Assembly (NCBI GenBank): GCA_036012125.1
Contig: DASCOS010000035.1
Span: 35,452 to 99,451, forward strand
Source: Vicinamibacterales bacterium
GTDB lineage: Bacteria > Acidobacteriota > Vicinamibacteria > Vicinamibacterales > UBA823
Reading direction: 5' to 3'
Length of the DNA: 64,000 bases
Position numbers and translations under genes: made by a program. Numbering within the stretch: position 1 is the stretch's first letter; every line of letters starts with the position of its first letter. The notes under the pieces are model-generated. The model searched no databases. It was given only the letters and a program-made list of their open reading frames with translations, and had not been told where the DNA came from. Below, in pieces: positions 8,617 to 18,471 of the stretch.

Positions 8617-9291
8617 TTAGGCAGGCTGGATATGGGAGGCTAGGAGTTTCCCCGCGGCTGAACGAAACTCGTCGGTCCACGCGTGGCCGCCGTCAAATAC
8701 GACCGACTCCACAGTCGCGCCGCATGACGTGAGAAATGACAGATCGGCGTCGTAGCGCTCCTGCGTAAACCATTCATCGCGTACTCCTCGGCCGATAAGT
8801 GTCGGCGGAAGGTCGAGGCTACCTGCCTGCCGAAGTTCGGGCGGAATGTCCCCTGCTAACACAATGAGACCATCCGACTGATGTCTAATGGCAGAGGCAA
8901 CGCGGTAGGCCATTGAAGCGCCTTGAGAAAACCCTTCAAACACCATGCAACCATTGGTGTCGTGATGTTCCAAGATTTCCTCGACCACTCGATCGATATA
9001 CCGCAAGTTATCCGCAATTGCCTGCTCCCGGCAAAGCTTGGTCATCCAGCTTGCGACGACGTGTTGGTGTGTTCGGTCGTAGAACCAATGCAGCGCCTGA
9101 ACGGAGACCACTAACCATGCTGCTATGCCGGGAATCCGTTCAAGCTGACGCAGATGTACGTCGGCGTTTTCTCCGTAACCATGGAAGCCGATGAGAAGTG
9201 GGTGAGGCCCTTCGGTATCGGGAAGACGTAGGAGATATCTTCCCTGGGTAGTGGCACTGACCTTCTTGACGGTTGGGTCAGGGTTCGTCAT
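8617..9291 (-). CDS. Alpha/beta-hydrolase, phospholipase/carboxylesterase family
   Basis: A 224-residue cytoplasmic serine esterase of the YpfH/carboxylesterase group. The nucleophile elbow GFSQGAS is near residue 125, the acid lies in GRGVRDEWF and the His in DGGHAWTDEF, giving a complete triad. The N-terminal strand LLIGFHGYGENAD supplies the oxyanion hole. It starts six bases after the phosphatase gene 9298-10908 and is probably cotranscribed with it. The substrate is unknown; short acyl esters are likely for the family. Confidence 0.8.
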   Translation of the reverse strand: MTNPDPTVKKVSATTQGRYLLRLPDTEGPHPLLIGFHGYGENADVHLRQLERIPGIAAWLVVSVQALHWFYDRTHQHVVASWMTKLCREQAIADNLRYIDRVVEEILEHHDTNGCMVFEGFSQGASMAYRVASAIRHQSDGLIVLAGDIPPELRQAGSLDLPPTLIGRGVRDEWFTQERYDADLSFLTSCGATVESVVFDGGHAWTDEFRSAAGKLLASHIQPA

Positions 9292-9297
9292 GTGTTA

Positions 9298-10908
9298 CTA
9301 CCGACGGTCATAGTCAGTTAGTGCTTCAATCAGCACTTGGCCATCTGGTCTAGCGAGCGTGATACCGGCTAAAAAGGCTAGAGTCGGAGCGATATCCTCA
9401 GGCGCTGCGATACTTGAGTAAAGTCCAGGAATAACCCCTGGGCCCGCGAGGACGAGCGGTACACGTGTGTCGTAGTCGTAGCCAGTACCATGATCGGCGG
9501 CGCGGATCCATGTGTACCAGTAGGGTTTCGGAATGATGACTAAATCGCCGCTTCTTCCACGGTAGTAGCTGCGCGCTACCTGTTGGGTGATTTTGTCGCT
9601 AAATGGGCCAGGGTGAAGCTCCTCACCGCGGTAGACGCGTTCAATGCCAGGATATTGTTCGAGAGCGTCGATAACAGCCGCCAGCGTTTTAGGGTTCTCG
9701 AGCATTTGGTTATAGACGCCTGGTGCGAAGTAGAACTCGATATGAGTCATTCCAACGGCATACTGGCCGGGTCCTAAGATTGATTCGAGTTTGTCATTGA
9801 CGTGGGCAATTACATCGCGGCGGTTGATCCGGCCAGCATCGATTCCCATTTCGGTGGCGTGCTCAGGGACCTGTCCGAGTCCGTGGTCTGCCGATAGAGC
9901 GACGACGTATCGGTCTCGTCCCACCTTGCGATCGAGATGGTCAAGGAGACGGCCAATTGTCCGGTCGAGTCGGAGATAAATGTCCTGAACCTCCGCGCTG
10001 TGTGGACCGAAGTCGTGGCCTACGTAATCGGGAGCAGAAAAGCCCACAGCTAAGTAGTCTGTACCTGCGCCGGCGCCAAGTGAGAGAGTATCTACCGCTG
10101 CGCTAGCGAGACCCGCCACGTATTCGTCTGCCCATGGACTGCGTCGCCACGCGTTGTAAAATTCTCGGTCTGGCGTGTCCCCCATGGCATGTGCGAAGTT
10201 TTCATTTTCCACCGAGGCGGTCCTTGCCTGATCAGGTAAGGGTGTCCACACGCCCCCGAGGACATCTTCAACTGGATGAGCCAGGATGTAGTCAGCGATG
10301 AACGGAACCGGTGCGTCCGTGAATGCCGTGGATGTCGTCCAGACGTTTCCTGCATCAAACCACGCGACGGCATCACCGCCTTGGCCAGCCAAAGGCACGG
10401 CGGCACGCGCTTTAACGGCAAAGGCTGCGACCTGTGCTGGCGGGTCGTTCTGTAAACGGAGTTCGTCAGCTAGGGTCGGCATCAACATGCTAGCTGGACC
10501 ATGTTGTTCCCTGGCGTCAGGCCCATAGGATATGGTCACGACGTTGTCATCGGCCGTGCAACGGACGCGCTGTCCTGCCGTAGGGTCCCACCAGCCGTCC
10601 AGTATCATGCCGTGTGTTCGCGGAATGGTGCCGGTCGCAATTGTTGCGTGGCCCGCGCAGGTCAACGTGCCGAAGTAAGAATGCTTGGCCTCGCGAAAGA
10701 CGGCGCCTTCGTCGAGCAGGCGGCGAAGGCCTGCGCTCCACTGATCACCGTAGCGTTCGAATGAGTCACTACGCATCTGGTCCACCACGAGGATGACAAT
10801 CAACGACGGTGGTGGAGTCTGGGCGCTGAGTGACCCGGCGATCAAGCTGACAAGAACTAATACCAGGCCGGTGAATGTATGCGTGCGCAGAACGTGCATC
10901 CAGAACAT
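9298..10908 (-). CDS. Secreted PafA-like alkaline phosphatase/phosphodiesterase
   Basis: A 536-residue member of the alkaline phosphatase superfamily (type I phosphodiesterase/PafA-like), hydrolysing phosphate esters in the periplasm. A signal peptide precedes SAQTPPP (cleavage near residue 29). Metal ligands and nucleophile are visible as VVDQMRSDSF, TLTCAGHATIATG (a Thr in this motif is the expected nucleophile), DYVGHDFGPHS, ALSADHGLGQVPEH and AADHGTGYDYD. A TATAAT box lies about 27 bases before the ATG. It is the first gene of a pair with an esterase. Confidence 0.85.
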   Translation of the reverse strand: MFWMHVLRTHTFTGLVLVLVSLIAGSLSAQTPPPSLIVILVVDQMRSDSFERYGDQWSAGLRRLLDEGAVFREAKHSYFGTLTCAGHATIATGTIPRTHGMILDGWWDPTAGQRVRCTADDNVVTISYGPDAREQHGPASMLMPTLADELRLQNDPPAQVAAFAVKARAAVPLAGQGGDAVAWFDAGNVWTTSTAFTDAPVPFIADYILAHPVEDVLGGVWTPLPDQARTASVENENFAHAMGDTPDREFYNAWRRSPWADEYVAGLASAAVDTLSLGAGAGTDYLAVGFSAPDYVGHDFGPHSAEVQDIYLRLDRTIGRLLDHLDRKVGRDRYVVALSADHGLGQVPEHATEMGIDAGRINRRDVIAHVNDKLESILGPGQYAVGMTHIEFYFAPGVYNQMLENPKTLAAVIDALEQYPGIERVYRGEELHPGPFSDKITQQVARSYYRGRSGDLVIIPKPYWYTWIRAADHGTGYDYDTRVPLVLAGPGVIPGLYSSIAAPEDIAPTLAFLAGITLARPDGQVLIEALTDYDRR

Positions 10909-10934
10909 CGAGTAATTGAGATTGGCGTCTCTGG

Positions 10935-10940
10935 ATTATA
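10935..10940 (-). promoter_or_regulatory. -10 box of the phosphatase-esterase pair
   Basis: A consensus TATAAT reading toward the phosphatase gene. No convincing -35 box lies 16-19 bases upstream. The transcript would begin near 10928, giving a short leader of about 20 bases. Confidence 0.4.
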
Positions 10941-11132
10941 CCTCGCGCTGCGACTCTCGAGACACGACCCTTGTGTCAGAATTAGCGGCGCCCATTATTT
11001 TTTACACGGGCGTGCGAGCAATTGTCTATCGGTCGGCCCAGTCGAAGAAGTTTTAGTTCCCTGAAGTCGTCAGATCGAGTACCGATTACAATTGTGTAAG
11101 CTATTGGGCGGTGACTACAAGGAGTTTGCCTG

Positions 11133-11768
11133 ATGCATAAAACTGAAATGCCTAGCTTAGCGGAGGTCCTGCCAGGCCATGCCGAGCCGATGTATGTACC
11201 CGAAACGCATTTCATCAACGGAAACCGTTTGTTGCCACCGTTCCCAGTTGGGTTCCAGTTAGCCATGTTCGGCCTTGGATGTTTCTGGGGAGGGGAGAAG
11301 GCATTCTGGGGCCTGCCTGGCGTGTACTCGACAATGGTCGGTTACGCTGGAGGTTCGACAGCCAATGCGACGTACTCGGAAGTGTGTACTGGACGCACAG
11401 GCCATAACGAGGTGGTCAGAATAGTCTTTGATGCGACAACGATCACATATGAGGCACTGCTTCGAACGTTCTGGGAATCACACGACCCGACTCAGGGTAT
11501 GCGACAGGGAAACGATGTCGGCACTCAGTATCGCTCAGGAATTTACGTCTATGACGCGAGCCAACAGCACCAAGCTGAGGCGACGCTCGTGGCTTACCTT
11601 GGTGCGCTCACCGCCGCTGGCCGCAGTACGCCGATCACGACTGAGATCGTTGAGGCGCCAGACTTCTATTATGCTGAAGAATACCACCAGCAGTACCTGG
11701 CGAAGAATCCCAACGGTTACTGTGGTCACGGGGGGACCGGTGTAGTGTGTCCATCTACTACACTCTAA
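11133..11768 (+). CDS. msrA: Peptide-methionine (S)-S-oxide reductase
   Basis: Reduces methionine-S-sulfoxide in proteins. The 211 residues match the long E. coli-type form. The catalytic motif [12 protein letters not shown] is near residue 49, followed by the substrate region [24 protein letters not shown] and [14 protein letters not shown]. The C-terminal cysteines ([13 protein letters not shown]) are the resolving cysteines of the thioredoxin-recycled type. AAGGAG precedes ATG 11133. It is monocistronic and no msrB is nearby. Confidence 0.96.
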   Translation: MHKTEMPSLAEVLPGHAEPMYVPETHFINGNRLLPPFPVGFQLAMFGLGCFWGGEKAFWGLPGVYSTMVGYAGGSTANATYSEVCTGRTGHNEVVRIVFDATTITYEALLRTFWESHDPTQGMRQGNDVGTQYRSGIYVYDASQQHQAEATLVAYLGALTAAGRSTPITTEIVEAPDFYYAEEYHQQYLAKNPNGYCGHGGTGVVCPSTTL

Positions 11769-11837
11769 ACCGGCTTGACTTGCGGATTATCGCGTGGCCA
11801 ATGACCTGGTAGGCTGAATGGGGTGCTTCACCTCACC

Positions 11838-12728
11838 TCAACGTTTCAAGCCGGCTCCGACGTCGATTTTGACCTCCACCAGAAACCTTCGAAAGTTTGA
11901 ATAAGTCGCCTCACCGTTGACCTCGATACTGCGGCGAGCGAGTCGTTCACGTGTCGTGATTGGCCGTAGGCGAACGAGATAGCGCTCTGTCATTTTCGCA
12001 GGCACGAGGATGCCAAGTGTATCGTCTGGACGATAGGTCACGCGCATTTCGATCTCTAAATCGACAGCGTCGTCTTCGGTACGAAAATCTGTTTGAATAA
12101 CGCGCCCGGTTGACGGTTCGATCCACACCTTGCCGTGGCCCAAAAGGTCCTTACCGTTACCGCCCGTGATAAGAGCGGGTGGCTTGTTTTCTTCGAATTC
12201 AATCTCCCACGTGTTGATTTCTCCAATGCGCTGATTGTCATCCTTTCGGAACTCGAAGCGCGGTTGTTCTGTGACGGAAAGGACTTGTAGTGCCATCGTT
12301 GGCACGTTGGTATTACGAGTGATCGCTCCAATGTTAAAACGGGCACTCTCAGCCATGAGTCGTCGCCGTAGCTGCCCTGTAATTCTCGGTGATTTCAGGA
12401 AAAGCTCCTCTAAGCGCTGCTGTCGGTCCGGGACCTCTTTTCCATCGACCTTAATGACGTCTCGGAAGGCCAGCCAGGGCTCCTGTAGTCCAGGAGTGCT
12501 CAGGACTAACAGGTCTGAAACCATCCGGCGGGTCAGCCTGCCGTCAGACACTTGAAGGTAATGTTCTTCAGCGATCACACTGCCGAGGTCAGTTTGATAT
12601 CGATCGACGTAGGCGGCTGCCCGCTCCAGCACGGTTTCAAGGGTCGGTTCTTGTGCTGCGCTAATCAGTGGAAACACTGCAACGATCGCCGCCATGGTGA
12701 AGAGTCGCGGTATTCGATCACTGTTCAT
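11838..12728 (-). CDS. Secreted protein of unknown function
   Basis: A 296-residue protein with an N-terminal signal peptide (cleavage near residue 25, SAAQ). A helical segment EEHYLQ is followed by a beta-rich body with alternating charged strands (WEIEFEENKPP, GKVWIEPSTGRVIQTDF) and a C-terminal NGEATYSNFRRF. Proteins with this ending are, to my recollection, frequent in acidobacteria without known function. It starts 38 bases after tRNA-Pro on the same strand and may share its promoter region. No enzyme motif is seen. Confidence 0.7.
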   Translation of the reverse strand: MNSDRIPRLFTMAAIVAVFPLISAAQEPTLETVLERAAAYVDRYQTDLGSVIAEEHYLQVSDGRLTRRMVSDLLVLSTPGLQEPWLAFRDVIKVDGKEVPDRQQRLEELFLKSPRITGQLRRRLMAESARFNIGAITRNTNVPTMALQVLSVTEQPRFEFRKDDNQRIGEINTWEIEFEENKPPALITGGNGKDLLGHGKVWIEPSTGRVIQTDFRTEDDAVDLEIEMRVTYRPDDTLGILVPAKMTERYLVRLRPITTRERLARRSIEVNGEATYSNFRRFLVEVKIDVGAGLKR

Positions 12729-12766
12729 GCTAGCGGCCTTTGGTGGTGTGGGATGGCCACCGGAAA

Positions 12767-12843
12767 TGGTCGGGGCGCCCGGATTTGAACCGAGGACCTC
12801 CTGCTCCCAAAGCAGGCGCGATACCAGGCTACGCCACGCCCCG
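12767..12843 (-). tRNA. tRNA-Pro (UGG)
   Basis: A complete cloverleaf: acceptor C1-G72 (a bacterial tRNA-Pro hallmark) with seven pairs, anticodon stem CCTGC/GCAGG with loop TTTGGGA (anticodon TGG, G37), T arm CTCGG/CCGGG with TTCAAAT, discriminator A and an encoded CCA at 12767-12769. A TAGAAT box at 12854-12859 could be its -10. Confidence 0.95.
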
Positions 12844-12947
12844 TTGACAACTGATTCTACTGGGTTTAACGCCTAACAGCTAGAAGCGTCGGGTCATCGG
12901 GTAACCGAGTTCGACTTGACGATGAAACAACGCAGGGACGCGAGGCT

Positions 12948-13547
12948 TTATGTTTCCCATAACGCTGTGTTAGTGGCTAGGTAATTACGCAGGGCACGCA
13001 CTGCTTTTCCTCGATGGCTGACAGCAGCTTTTTCTTCTCTTGAGACCTCAGCTAGGGTCTTGCCATAGGGAGGGTAGTGAAAGATCGGATCGTAGCCGAA
13101 GCCTGCCGCTCCCGACGGTTCATCAGCGACCTGGCCTTCGACGATTCCGCGGGTCTCAAACAGGATGTTTGAACCACGTACCACAACCAATGCGCACACG
13201 AACCTCGCCCGGCATCTTAACCGTTCCGCATTTGCCAGTCGGGTATAGATCGCCTTGAACCTCTCAGAATAACTATCGCCGTTGAACCGCGCTGAATGGA
13301 CGCCTGGCTCTCCGTTCAATCCGTCAATCTCTAGTCCAGAATCTTCTGCTAGGGTCAACTGCCCGGTCGCGGCCGCGTAATGCAGTGCCTTTTCACGGGC
13401 GTTCGCGACGAACGTGTCACCGGTTTCATCGGGCACAATTACGGGTGGGAAGTCGCTGAGCGAGACGAGGTCGACGTCGAGTCCGGTCAAAATGGAACGA
13501 ATTTCACTGAGCTTGTGAGCGTTGGTTGTAGCCACCAAGAGTTGCAT
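12948..13547 (-). CDS. rdgB: XTP/dITP diphosphatase
   Basis: Ham1/RdgB-type non-canonical purine NTP pyrophosphatase that cleans dITP, XTP and ITP from the nucleotide pool. The 199 residues match. The motifs are VATTNAHKLSEI at the N-terminus, AEDSGLEIDGLNGEPGVHSARF, GFGYDPIF near residue 150 and SHRGKAVRAL at the C-terminus. It begins 12 bases after rph, an arrangement also found in Bacillus, and is the last gene of amidase-gerM-rph-rdgB. Confidence 0.96.
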   Translation of the reverse strand: MQLLVATTNAHKLSEIRSILTGLDVDLVSLSDFPPVIVPDETGDTFVANAREKALHYAAATGQLTLAEDSGLEIDGLNGEPGVHSARFNGDSYSERFKAIYTRLANAERLRCRARFVCALVVVRGSNILFETRGIVEGQVADEPSGAAGFGYDPIFHYPPYGKTLAEVSREEKAAVSHRGKAVRALRNYLATNTALWET

Positions 13548-13559
13548 CGGACTGCTACA

Positions 13560-14303
13560 TCATGCCTTCGTGAGGTAAGCACCAACGATTTCACGCTGTT
13601 GCTCGATGAGTTGCCGGATGCCCTCGTCTGCCAAGCTAAGTAGTTGGTTTAGGGTGTCTCGTTCGAAAGGGGCACCTTCAGCAGTGCCTTGGACTTCGAT
13701 GAAGCGGCCATCACCAGTCTTTATGATGTTCATGTCGACCTCGGCCACCGAATCTTCGCTGTAAGCGAGGTCGAGCATCGGCACACCTGCTACGACTCCG
13801 ACGCTTGTTGCGGCGACGTGGTCGAGCACCGGCATCGATGTAATCTGGCCCCGTTCTCGCATGCCTTGGACGGCGAGCACGAGAGCCACGAAGCCTCCGG
13901 TGATAGCGGCAGTACGGGTGCCACCGTCTGCCTGAATGACATCACAATCGATCCAAACAGTACGTTCACCGAGGGCTTCGAGTTTTGACACTGCACGTAG
14001 CGACCGACCGATGAGTCTTTGAATTTCGTGAGTACGACCGCCCACTTTTCCTTTTGTTGATTCCCGGGTCGAACGTGTTGTTGTGGCCCGCGGAAGCATA
14101 CTGTACTCCGCTGTTATCCAACCCTTACCACTATTACGGAGAAACGGCGGAACTCGATCTTCGACGCTGGCACTGCAAATCACGCGGGTACGCCCGACTT
14201 CAATCAGTACGGACCCTTCAGCATGGAGGAGATAATTTGGCCTGAGTTGTGTTGGACGAAGCTCGTCTGGCCGACGTGCGTCCTCTCGGGTTGGAATCGT
14301 CAT
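13560..14303 (-). CDS. rph: Ribonuclease PH
   Basis: Phosphorolytic 3'-5' exoribonuclease that trims tRNA precursors. The 247 residues carry [17 protein letters not shown], the phosphate-site region [39 protein letters not shown] and [18 protein letters not shown] 14303 ([17 protein letters not shown]) matches the usual N-terminus; an upstream ATG at 14342 would overlap gerM and add 13 unrelated residues. Confidence 0.96.
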   Translation of the reverse strand: MTIPTREDARRPDELRPTQLRPNYLLHAEGSVLIEVGRTRVICSASVEDRVPPFLRNSGKGWITAEYSMLPRATTTRSTRESTKGKVGGRTHEIQRLIGRSLRAVSKLEALGERTVWIDCDVIQADGGTRTAAITGGFVALVLAVQGMRERGQITSMPVLDHVAATSVGVVAGVPMLDLAYSEDSVAEVDMNIIKTGDGRFIEVQGTAEGAPFERDTLNQLLSLADEGIRQLIEQQREIVGAYLTKA

Positions 14304-14322
14304 TAGCGTGTCATGAAAACGG

Positions 14323-14931
14323 TCAGGGGACTGTGATATCACCGACCTCAGGTGATGCTAGATCAACCCATTCCGCTCGCGGTGTTATGGGACGCCTGAG
14401 GTCAACGTGACCGGCGAGTGTATCCACTTCCCGTCCTTCGATCAATATTTGTACCGCCCGGATGCTCGGTACGTTGACAGTGACCGCATTGACGATCGTG
14501 TAGACAGTCAGTAATTCGCCCAAGGAACCACCGGAGTGTTTGGAACTGATTTCTCGGCTCAAATTAACAAAGGCATCGCCGCGGTCAGTGAGGTAGACCG
14601 CACGGACCAATGTTCCTTCGGGTATTGTTGAAGTTAGCGGCGGTTCAACTCCGAGAAACTGTGCTTCGAGGACATGACGGGCCTGTTCTACCGGCGCATC
14701 GCCCTCGACCACATTGCGCTCGACCCCCATCAGTCGCTCGCCATCGTCAGAGACATAAAATAACGTTGCCGTGGTTAGTCGGGCCAGCTCGGTGGGCGCT
14801 TCACGTGGTACCATCGCCTCTGTGTCTTGGTTGTTTTCGTAGAGGTCGGGTACCGTGACGAAAAGCACCCACGCACTGAACATCCCAGCTGCGACCACGA
14901 CCAAGAGCCAGCGCCATCCTCGGGTGGTCAC
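14323..14931 (-). CDS. GerMN-domain membrane-anchored protein
   Basis: A 202-residue protein: a short cytoplasmic N-terminus, a transmembrane or signal-anchor helix ([17 protein letters not shown]), a linker, then one GerMN domain ([18 protein letters not shown] to [13 protein letters not shown]). GTG 14931 is preferred because GGGAGGA stands before it and it makes a four-base GTGA overlap with the amidase stop. In Bacillus GerM acts in sporulation envelope assembly; here it sits with a cell-wall amidase, so an envelope role is inferred. Confidence 0.8.
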   Translation of the reverse strand: MTTRGWRWLLVVVAAGMFSAWVLFVTVPDLYENNQDTEAMVPREAPTELARLTTATLFYVSDDGERLMGVERNVVEGDAPVEQARHVLEAQFLGVEPPLTSTIPEGTLVRAVYLTDRGDAFVNLSREISSKHSGGSLGELLTVYTIVNAVTVNVPSIRAVQILIEGREVDTLAGHVDLRRPITPRAEWVDLASPEVGDITVP

Positions 14932-16529
14932 GGTTCCTCCCAAAATGCGTTACCGACCTCAGGACTAATCGGTTGTTCGACGTGGACCCGAAAGCCGACG
15001 ACGCTTTCAAAGAGTGCCTGGACCAAAGTTTCCCGAAAGGAGCCCGAGGTTAGCTTCTGCTCCTCATTAGGATTCGACAGAAAACCCAATTCTACTAGCA
15101 CTGCCGGCATATTTGCGCCAGTCAGGACTCGAAGTGGAGCAGCCTGCGACCGACTCGGTCTGACATCGACCAGAGTGCGCAATTGCGCATCAACAATCGC
15201 CGCGAACATCGCTGATTGGTCTATGTGGCTGATTTGCGCCATTTCCCATGACACAGCTTCGATGTTACGCAAGCCACCACCTAACACTGAGACACTCCGA
15301 TTGTCAGAGCCTTCTCGAGAAGTTCCGCTTGCGTCGTCGAGACTCAGATACGAGACCCCGGCACCGGCTGGGAGAGGAGTGAGTGCTGCGTTTGCGTGCA
15401 AGCTGATGAATAGATCAGCCTTATTGTTGTTTGCGATGGCTGCTCGTTCGTCAAGACGAACCATTCGGTCGTCGTTACGCGTCATCACCACACGTAGACC
15501 GAGACGACTTTCGATTGCACGTTGAAGTCGCTCCGCTACCTGGAGCGTGACTTGCTTTTCGAGAACGCCACTTGGTCCAACAGCGCCGTGGTCGTCCCCA
15601 CCGTGCCCAGGGTCGAGGACTATTGTGCGCACGACAGTTGGTGCTGTGAGTTCAGTAAGCGGGGGAGTGGTCTCGTTGACCGAAGGCTGCGAGGGAGTGC
15701 TCGCGGCAGTTATTTCGCTGGTTACACTTTCGGACAATACGCTGACCAGTAGGGTCGACGTGCCAGTGACACTATTTCCCAGGGCAGATTGAAAACTTGC
15801 ATATTCAGAACCTAGGTTGATGGTCAACCAAGATGGTTCGGGACCACGCTGAATGCTGGTAACCAGTGAACCCGAACCCGCTTCTGGTAGCGAAAGGTCG
15901 AGGGCGTCGGCTTCGAATTTGACGAGTAGGTGCTGTTGATCCTCCTCAATCGTGTAGGGCGCCGGTGGGGTGACTTCAAAAATGATTTGGACCCGACCAT
16001 TGCCGACTGTGTATCCCACATCCACAGTGGGAACGCGTAGATCCCCAACGATGACGAGTCCCGACTGCTGCCGCCGTTCGATCGAAGTGTTGATAACGAG
16101 TCCTAGCACCCGATCCAGAAACTCGATTGGAACATACCAGCCACTGGAGGTACGGACCGGAGGCGAAGGAAGGGTGACAATGCGACCGCCCACCGACGCG
16201 AGGTTCTGCGTGGCGGGGAGGACGACCACTTCGTCGCGGTAGGCGACGGTCAGGCCGTCAGCCAGCGAATCCTCTTGTACACTCAGGCCAAACACCGAGG
16301 CGAGGTCACTTAATGCGACCATCTGACGGTTGTTCACTTGTGCGACTGCCACGGTCTGATGACCGGTAGCCATCATTACCGTCAGTGATTGTTGTTGGGC
16401 TTGGGTTGGACGGTCGGTGGCCTGTAGGACCGTGCCCAATAGGCAGAGCACGAGTAGCAGTGGCCATCTGACGCGATGAGTGAGACGCTCTCCAACCATC
16501 CGGATAAATCGAAACCAACGATTATTCAA
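14928..16529 (-). CDS. N-acetylmuramoyl-L-alanine amidase with AMIN domain
   Basis: A 533-residue exported zinc amidase that cuts the lactyl-peptide bond of peptidoglycan. It has a signal peptide to about residue 43, a copper-amine-oxidase-N-like segment (NNRQMVALSDLASVF to VPIEFLDRVLG), an AMIN-like domain (VQIIFEVTPPAPYTIEED), then Amidase_3 from about residue 300: VVLDPGHGGDDHGAVG, KADLFISLHANA, and the catalytic Glu in MPAVLVELGFLSNPNEE. The start is TTG 16529, after GAGG; the alternative ATG 16499 has no ribosome site. It leads gerM-rph-rdgB. Confidence 0.92.
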   Translation of the reverse strand: MNNRWFRFIRMVGERLTHRVRWPLLLVLCLLGTVLQATDRPTQAQQQSLTVMMATGHQTVAVAQVNNRQMVALSDLASVFGLSVQEDSLADGLTVAYRDEVVVLPATQNLASVGGRIVTLPSPPVRTSSGWYVPIEFLDRVLGLVINTSIERRQQSGLVIVGDLRVPTVDVGYTVGNGRVQIIFEVTPPAPYTIEEDQQHLLVKFEADALDLSLPEAGSGSLVTSIQRGPEPSWLTINLGSEYASFQSALGNSVTGTSTLLVSVLSESVTSEITAASTPSQPSVNETTPPLTELTAPTVVRTIVLDPGHGGDDHGAVGPSGVLEKQVTLQVAERLQRAIESRLGLRVVMTRNDDRMVRLDERAAIANNNKADLFISLHANAALTPLPAGAGVSYLSLDDASGTSREGSDNRSVSVLGGGLRNIEAVSWEMAQISHIDQSAMFAAIVDAQLRTLVDVRPSRSQAAPLRVLTGANMPAVLVELGFLSNPNEEQKLTSGSFRETLVQALFESVVGFRVHVEQPISPEVGNAFWEEP

Positions 16530-16713
16530 TCACAACCTCGGCACTGAAGTGGTTAGCTGACTTGGTATCTGCAGTACGCCGCGTGGCGTGTAATGCCACA
16601 TTTCTCGGCAGCGACAGATCGTTCACGCGAGACTCCCCAGCGGAGGAAATGTGTCGGGCATCGTTGGCCGAGGGGAATCATCCGGCGCCAGCACCGACTT
16701 TCGATACTGTGCG

Positions 16714-16944
16714 CTAGCGCACGTCGTGCCAATGACCGTGTTCGGGCGACCAAATTCTATTGACCTCTGTCCCCTCACGCGCGTTCGTCATGGAAATAAC
16801 GATACCAACGACCCCGCCGAGTAGAAGGACTGCGAACAGTAGCATGGCTGTCCTAGAGTTCAGTGGCCCGTCCTTGGCCATGCAGCATTTCTTATATTTC
16901 TTGCCACTCCCGCAGGGGCAAGGTGCATTTCGCTCGGCTTTCAC
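16714..16944 (-). CDS. SEC-C zinc-motif protein with one membrane helix
   Basis: A 76-residue protein combining an N-terminal SEC-C zinc motif (PCPCGSGKKYKKCC, residues 8-21), a transmembrane helix (residues 32-51, AMLLFAVLLLGGVVGIVIS) and a short tail with His/Trp (WSPEHGHWHDV). SEC-C motifs bind Zn and in SecA contact SecB and ribosomes; here one is tethered to the membrane. The start is GTG 16944. It lies 184 bases upstream of the amidase cluster on the same strand. The function is unknown. Confidence 0.75.
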   Translation of the reverse strand: MKAERNAPCPCGSGKKYKKCCMAKDGPLNSRTAMLLFAVLLLGGVVGIVISMTNAREGTEVNRIWSPEHGHWHDVR

Positions 16945-17131
16945 TGAGGCTTCATTCTATATGCCAAGGCCCATTAATGGCGAGTCATCTGACGGGGCTA
17001 TGTCACTGGTCTGCCACGGTAGCATCAATGGAAAACACAGCAACCCCGACATTGCTACGAGACGGAGCCGGCAGTTGTGCGCCCACAATTCGACAGCACC
17101 AGATAGCTGAACTTACGAGATGCTGAAAAAA

Positions 17132-18271
17132 TCAGAAAGAGATCCGTGCATCGAGTCGGGTTCGTTTGTGTAGGGTGTTGAGTTGCCCTGCTGCAATCGA
17201 CAGCCTCTTCGTTAAAATGACATTGAAATCGACGTGTATTCCCGGCACCACCATATACGACACGCTAGGCTTATGCATTGACAGGTTGGTTCCGCGGTTG
17301 TCGGAATACGAAAAGGCTGAGAGTGCAGCATCCCGCTCGACCCGAGCGAAGGTATAGGTGAATTGAAACGAGCCTGGTTCTGACGCACGACCGATCGCTG
17401 CGGTGACCCAGACGCCGAAGTCCTCGTCTGTGGCTGCCTTGGTGTTCTTCACCATGTTAGCGGTGAGTTGGAGGGGGTAGCTTGGATGGCCAGTACTCAC
17501 AGTGGCGCGAGCGATGATATCTAGGAGGTTGAAGCCAGATGTGAATCCGGTCGTGTTGCCCTGCGCATTCACACTGAGTGCGTTGGTATTGCGTCCGACA
17601 TCTTTTGATATCTGAGCAAGTGCAACAGCATTGACATCACGAAACGCATAATCGGCAATGGAGAGATGCCAGCTCACAGTTTCGAGTGATATTCCAACTT
17701 CGCCGTAGCCGGCGAACAGAAAGGCGTCTGGGCTTGTATTGTTTTCCTGAAGGGGTACCTGGGCGGCCACGAATTTGACCGAGACCGGCCCAGTTGTGTT
17801 CCGAAACTGCTGGTAAACGCCCTCCCAGTTGAGGTCATTATCGAAGGTCATCTGAGTTCGCGTCACTGGCAACCCGAACTTTCCTCCGCCAATCGTGACA
17901 GCGTTTGATGGGCTGTATGTGAGGAATGCTCGATCGAGATTCATTGGTTTTGTAGTTAACAGGTCGGTCATGGTTTGGTTTGTGGAAATCGGATTTCCAA
18001 CGTCGCCAGAAGCGAGACGAATGCCAAAGTGGACATCGTTGTTGATCTCAGTGTCCAGTGCTAGGCGTGCTCGAATCCGGAGGCGTTGGCGAGCTCTTGT
18101 ATCATCTTGAAAAAATCCCTCGTGTCGCACACGAAAATCTCCACCAATGGTGATGCGCTCAGACCAGCTTGATTGTGCCGAAACTGCAGTTGCGCCTAAT
18201 ACCATAACGGTGAAGGCGTACACAGCCGCCAACCGTTGAACTACTCTGCGCATAAATCCGACGTTGAACAT
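17132..18271 (-). CDS. Porin-like outer-membrane beta-barrel
   Basis: A 379-residue exported protein. The signal peptide MFNVGFMRRVVQRLAAVYAF precedes VSAQSSW, followed by many alternating amphipathic strands (ITIGGDFRVRHEGFF, RARLALDTEINNDVHFGIRLASG) and a C-terminal aromatic residue (RLDARISF), all typical of barrels assembled by BAM. AGAGGAA before ATG 18271 picks this start rather than one 147 bases upstream. It lies downstream of the symporter gene on the same strand. The solute is unknown. Confidence 0.75.
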   Translation of the reverse strand: MFNVGFMRRVVQRLAAVYAFTVMVLGATAVSAQSSWSERITIGGDFRVRHEGFFQDDTRARQRLRIRARLALDTEINNDVHFGIRLASGDVGNPISTNQTMTDLLTTKPMNLDRAFLTYSPSNAVTIGGGKFGLPVTRTQMTFDNDLNWEGVYQQFRNTTGPVSVKFVAAQVPLQENNTSPDAFLFAGYGEVGISLETVSWHLSIADYAFRDVNAVALAQISKDVGRNTNALSVNAQGNTTGFTSGFNLLDIIARATVSTGHPSYPLQLTANMVKNTKAATDEDFGVWVTAAIGRASEPGSFQFTYTFARVERDAALSAFSYSDNRGTNLSMHKPSVSYMVVPGIHVDFNVILTKRLSIAAGQLNTLHKRTRLDARISF

Positions 18272-18471
18272 GAAATTCCTCTCGCTACTGTATGACTTCC
18301 TCAAGCGTCCCTGCACCGTCGGCAGATATTGTCCCGACCGTCTTTGCAGCGAAACGACCACTAAAGAGGACATACTCGCGGTTGGAACGTAGGACGTAAC
18401 TGATTTCCTGTACAACAAGGGTATTTATCGACCAAAGAGATTCTAGTTGCGGTGCCTGATCATTGCCGATG

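Noticed and set aside
11770..11853. CCGGCTTGA/TCAAGCCGG inverted repeat between msrA and the convergent gene
   Set aside because: The loop is 66 bases and the second arm is coding, so it is unlikely to be a terminator.
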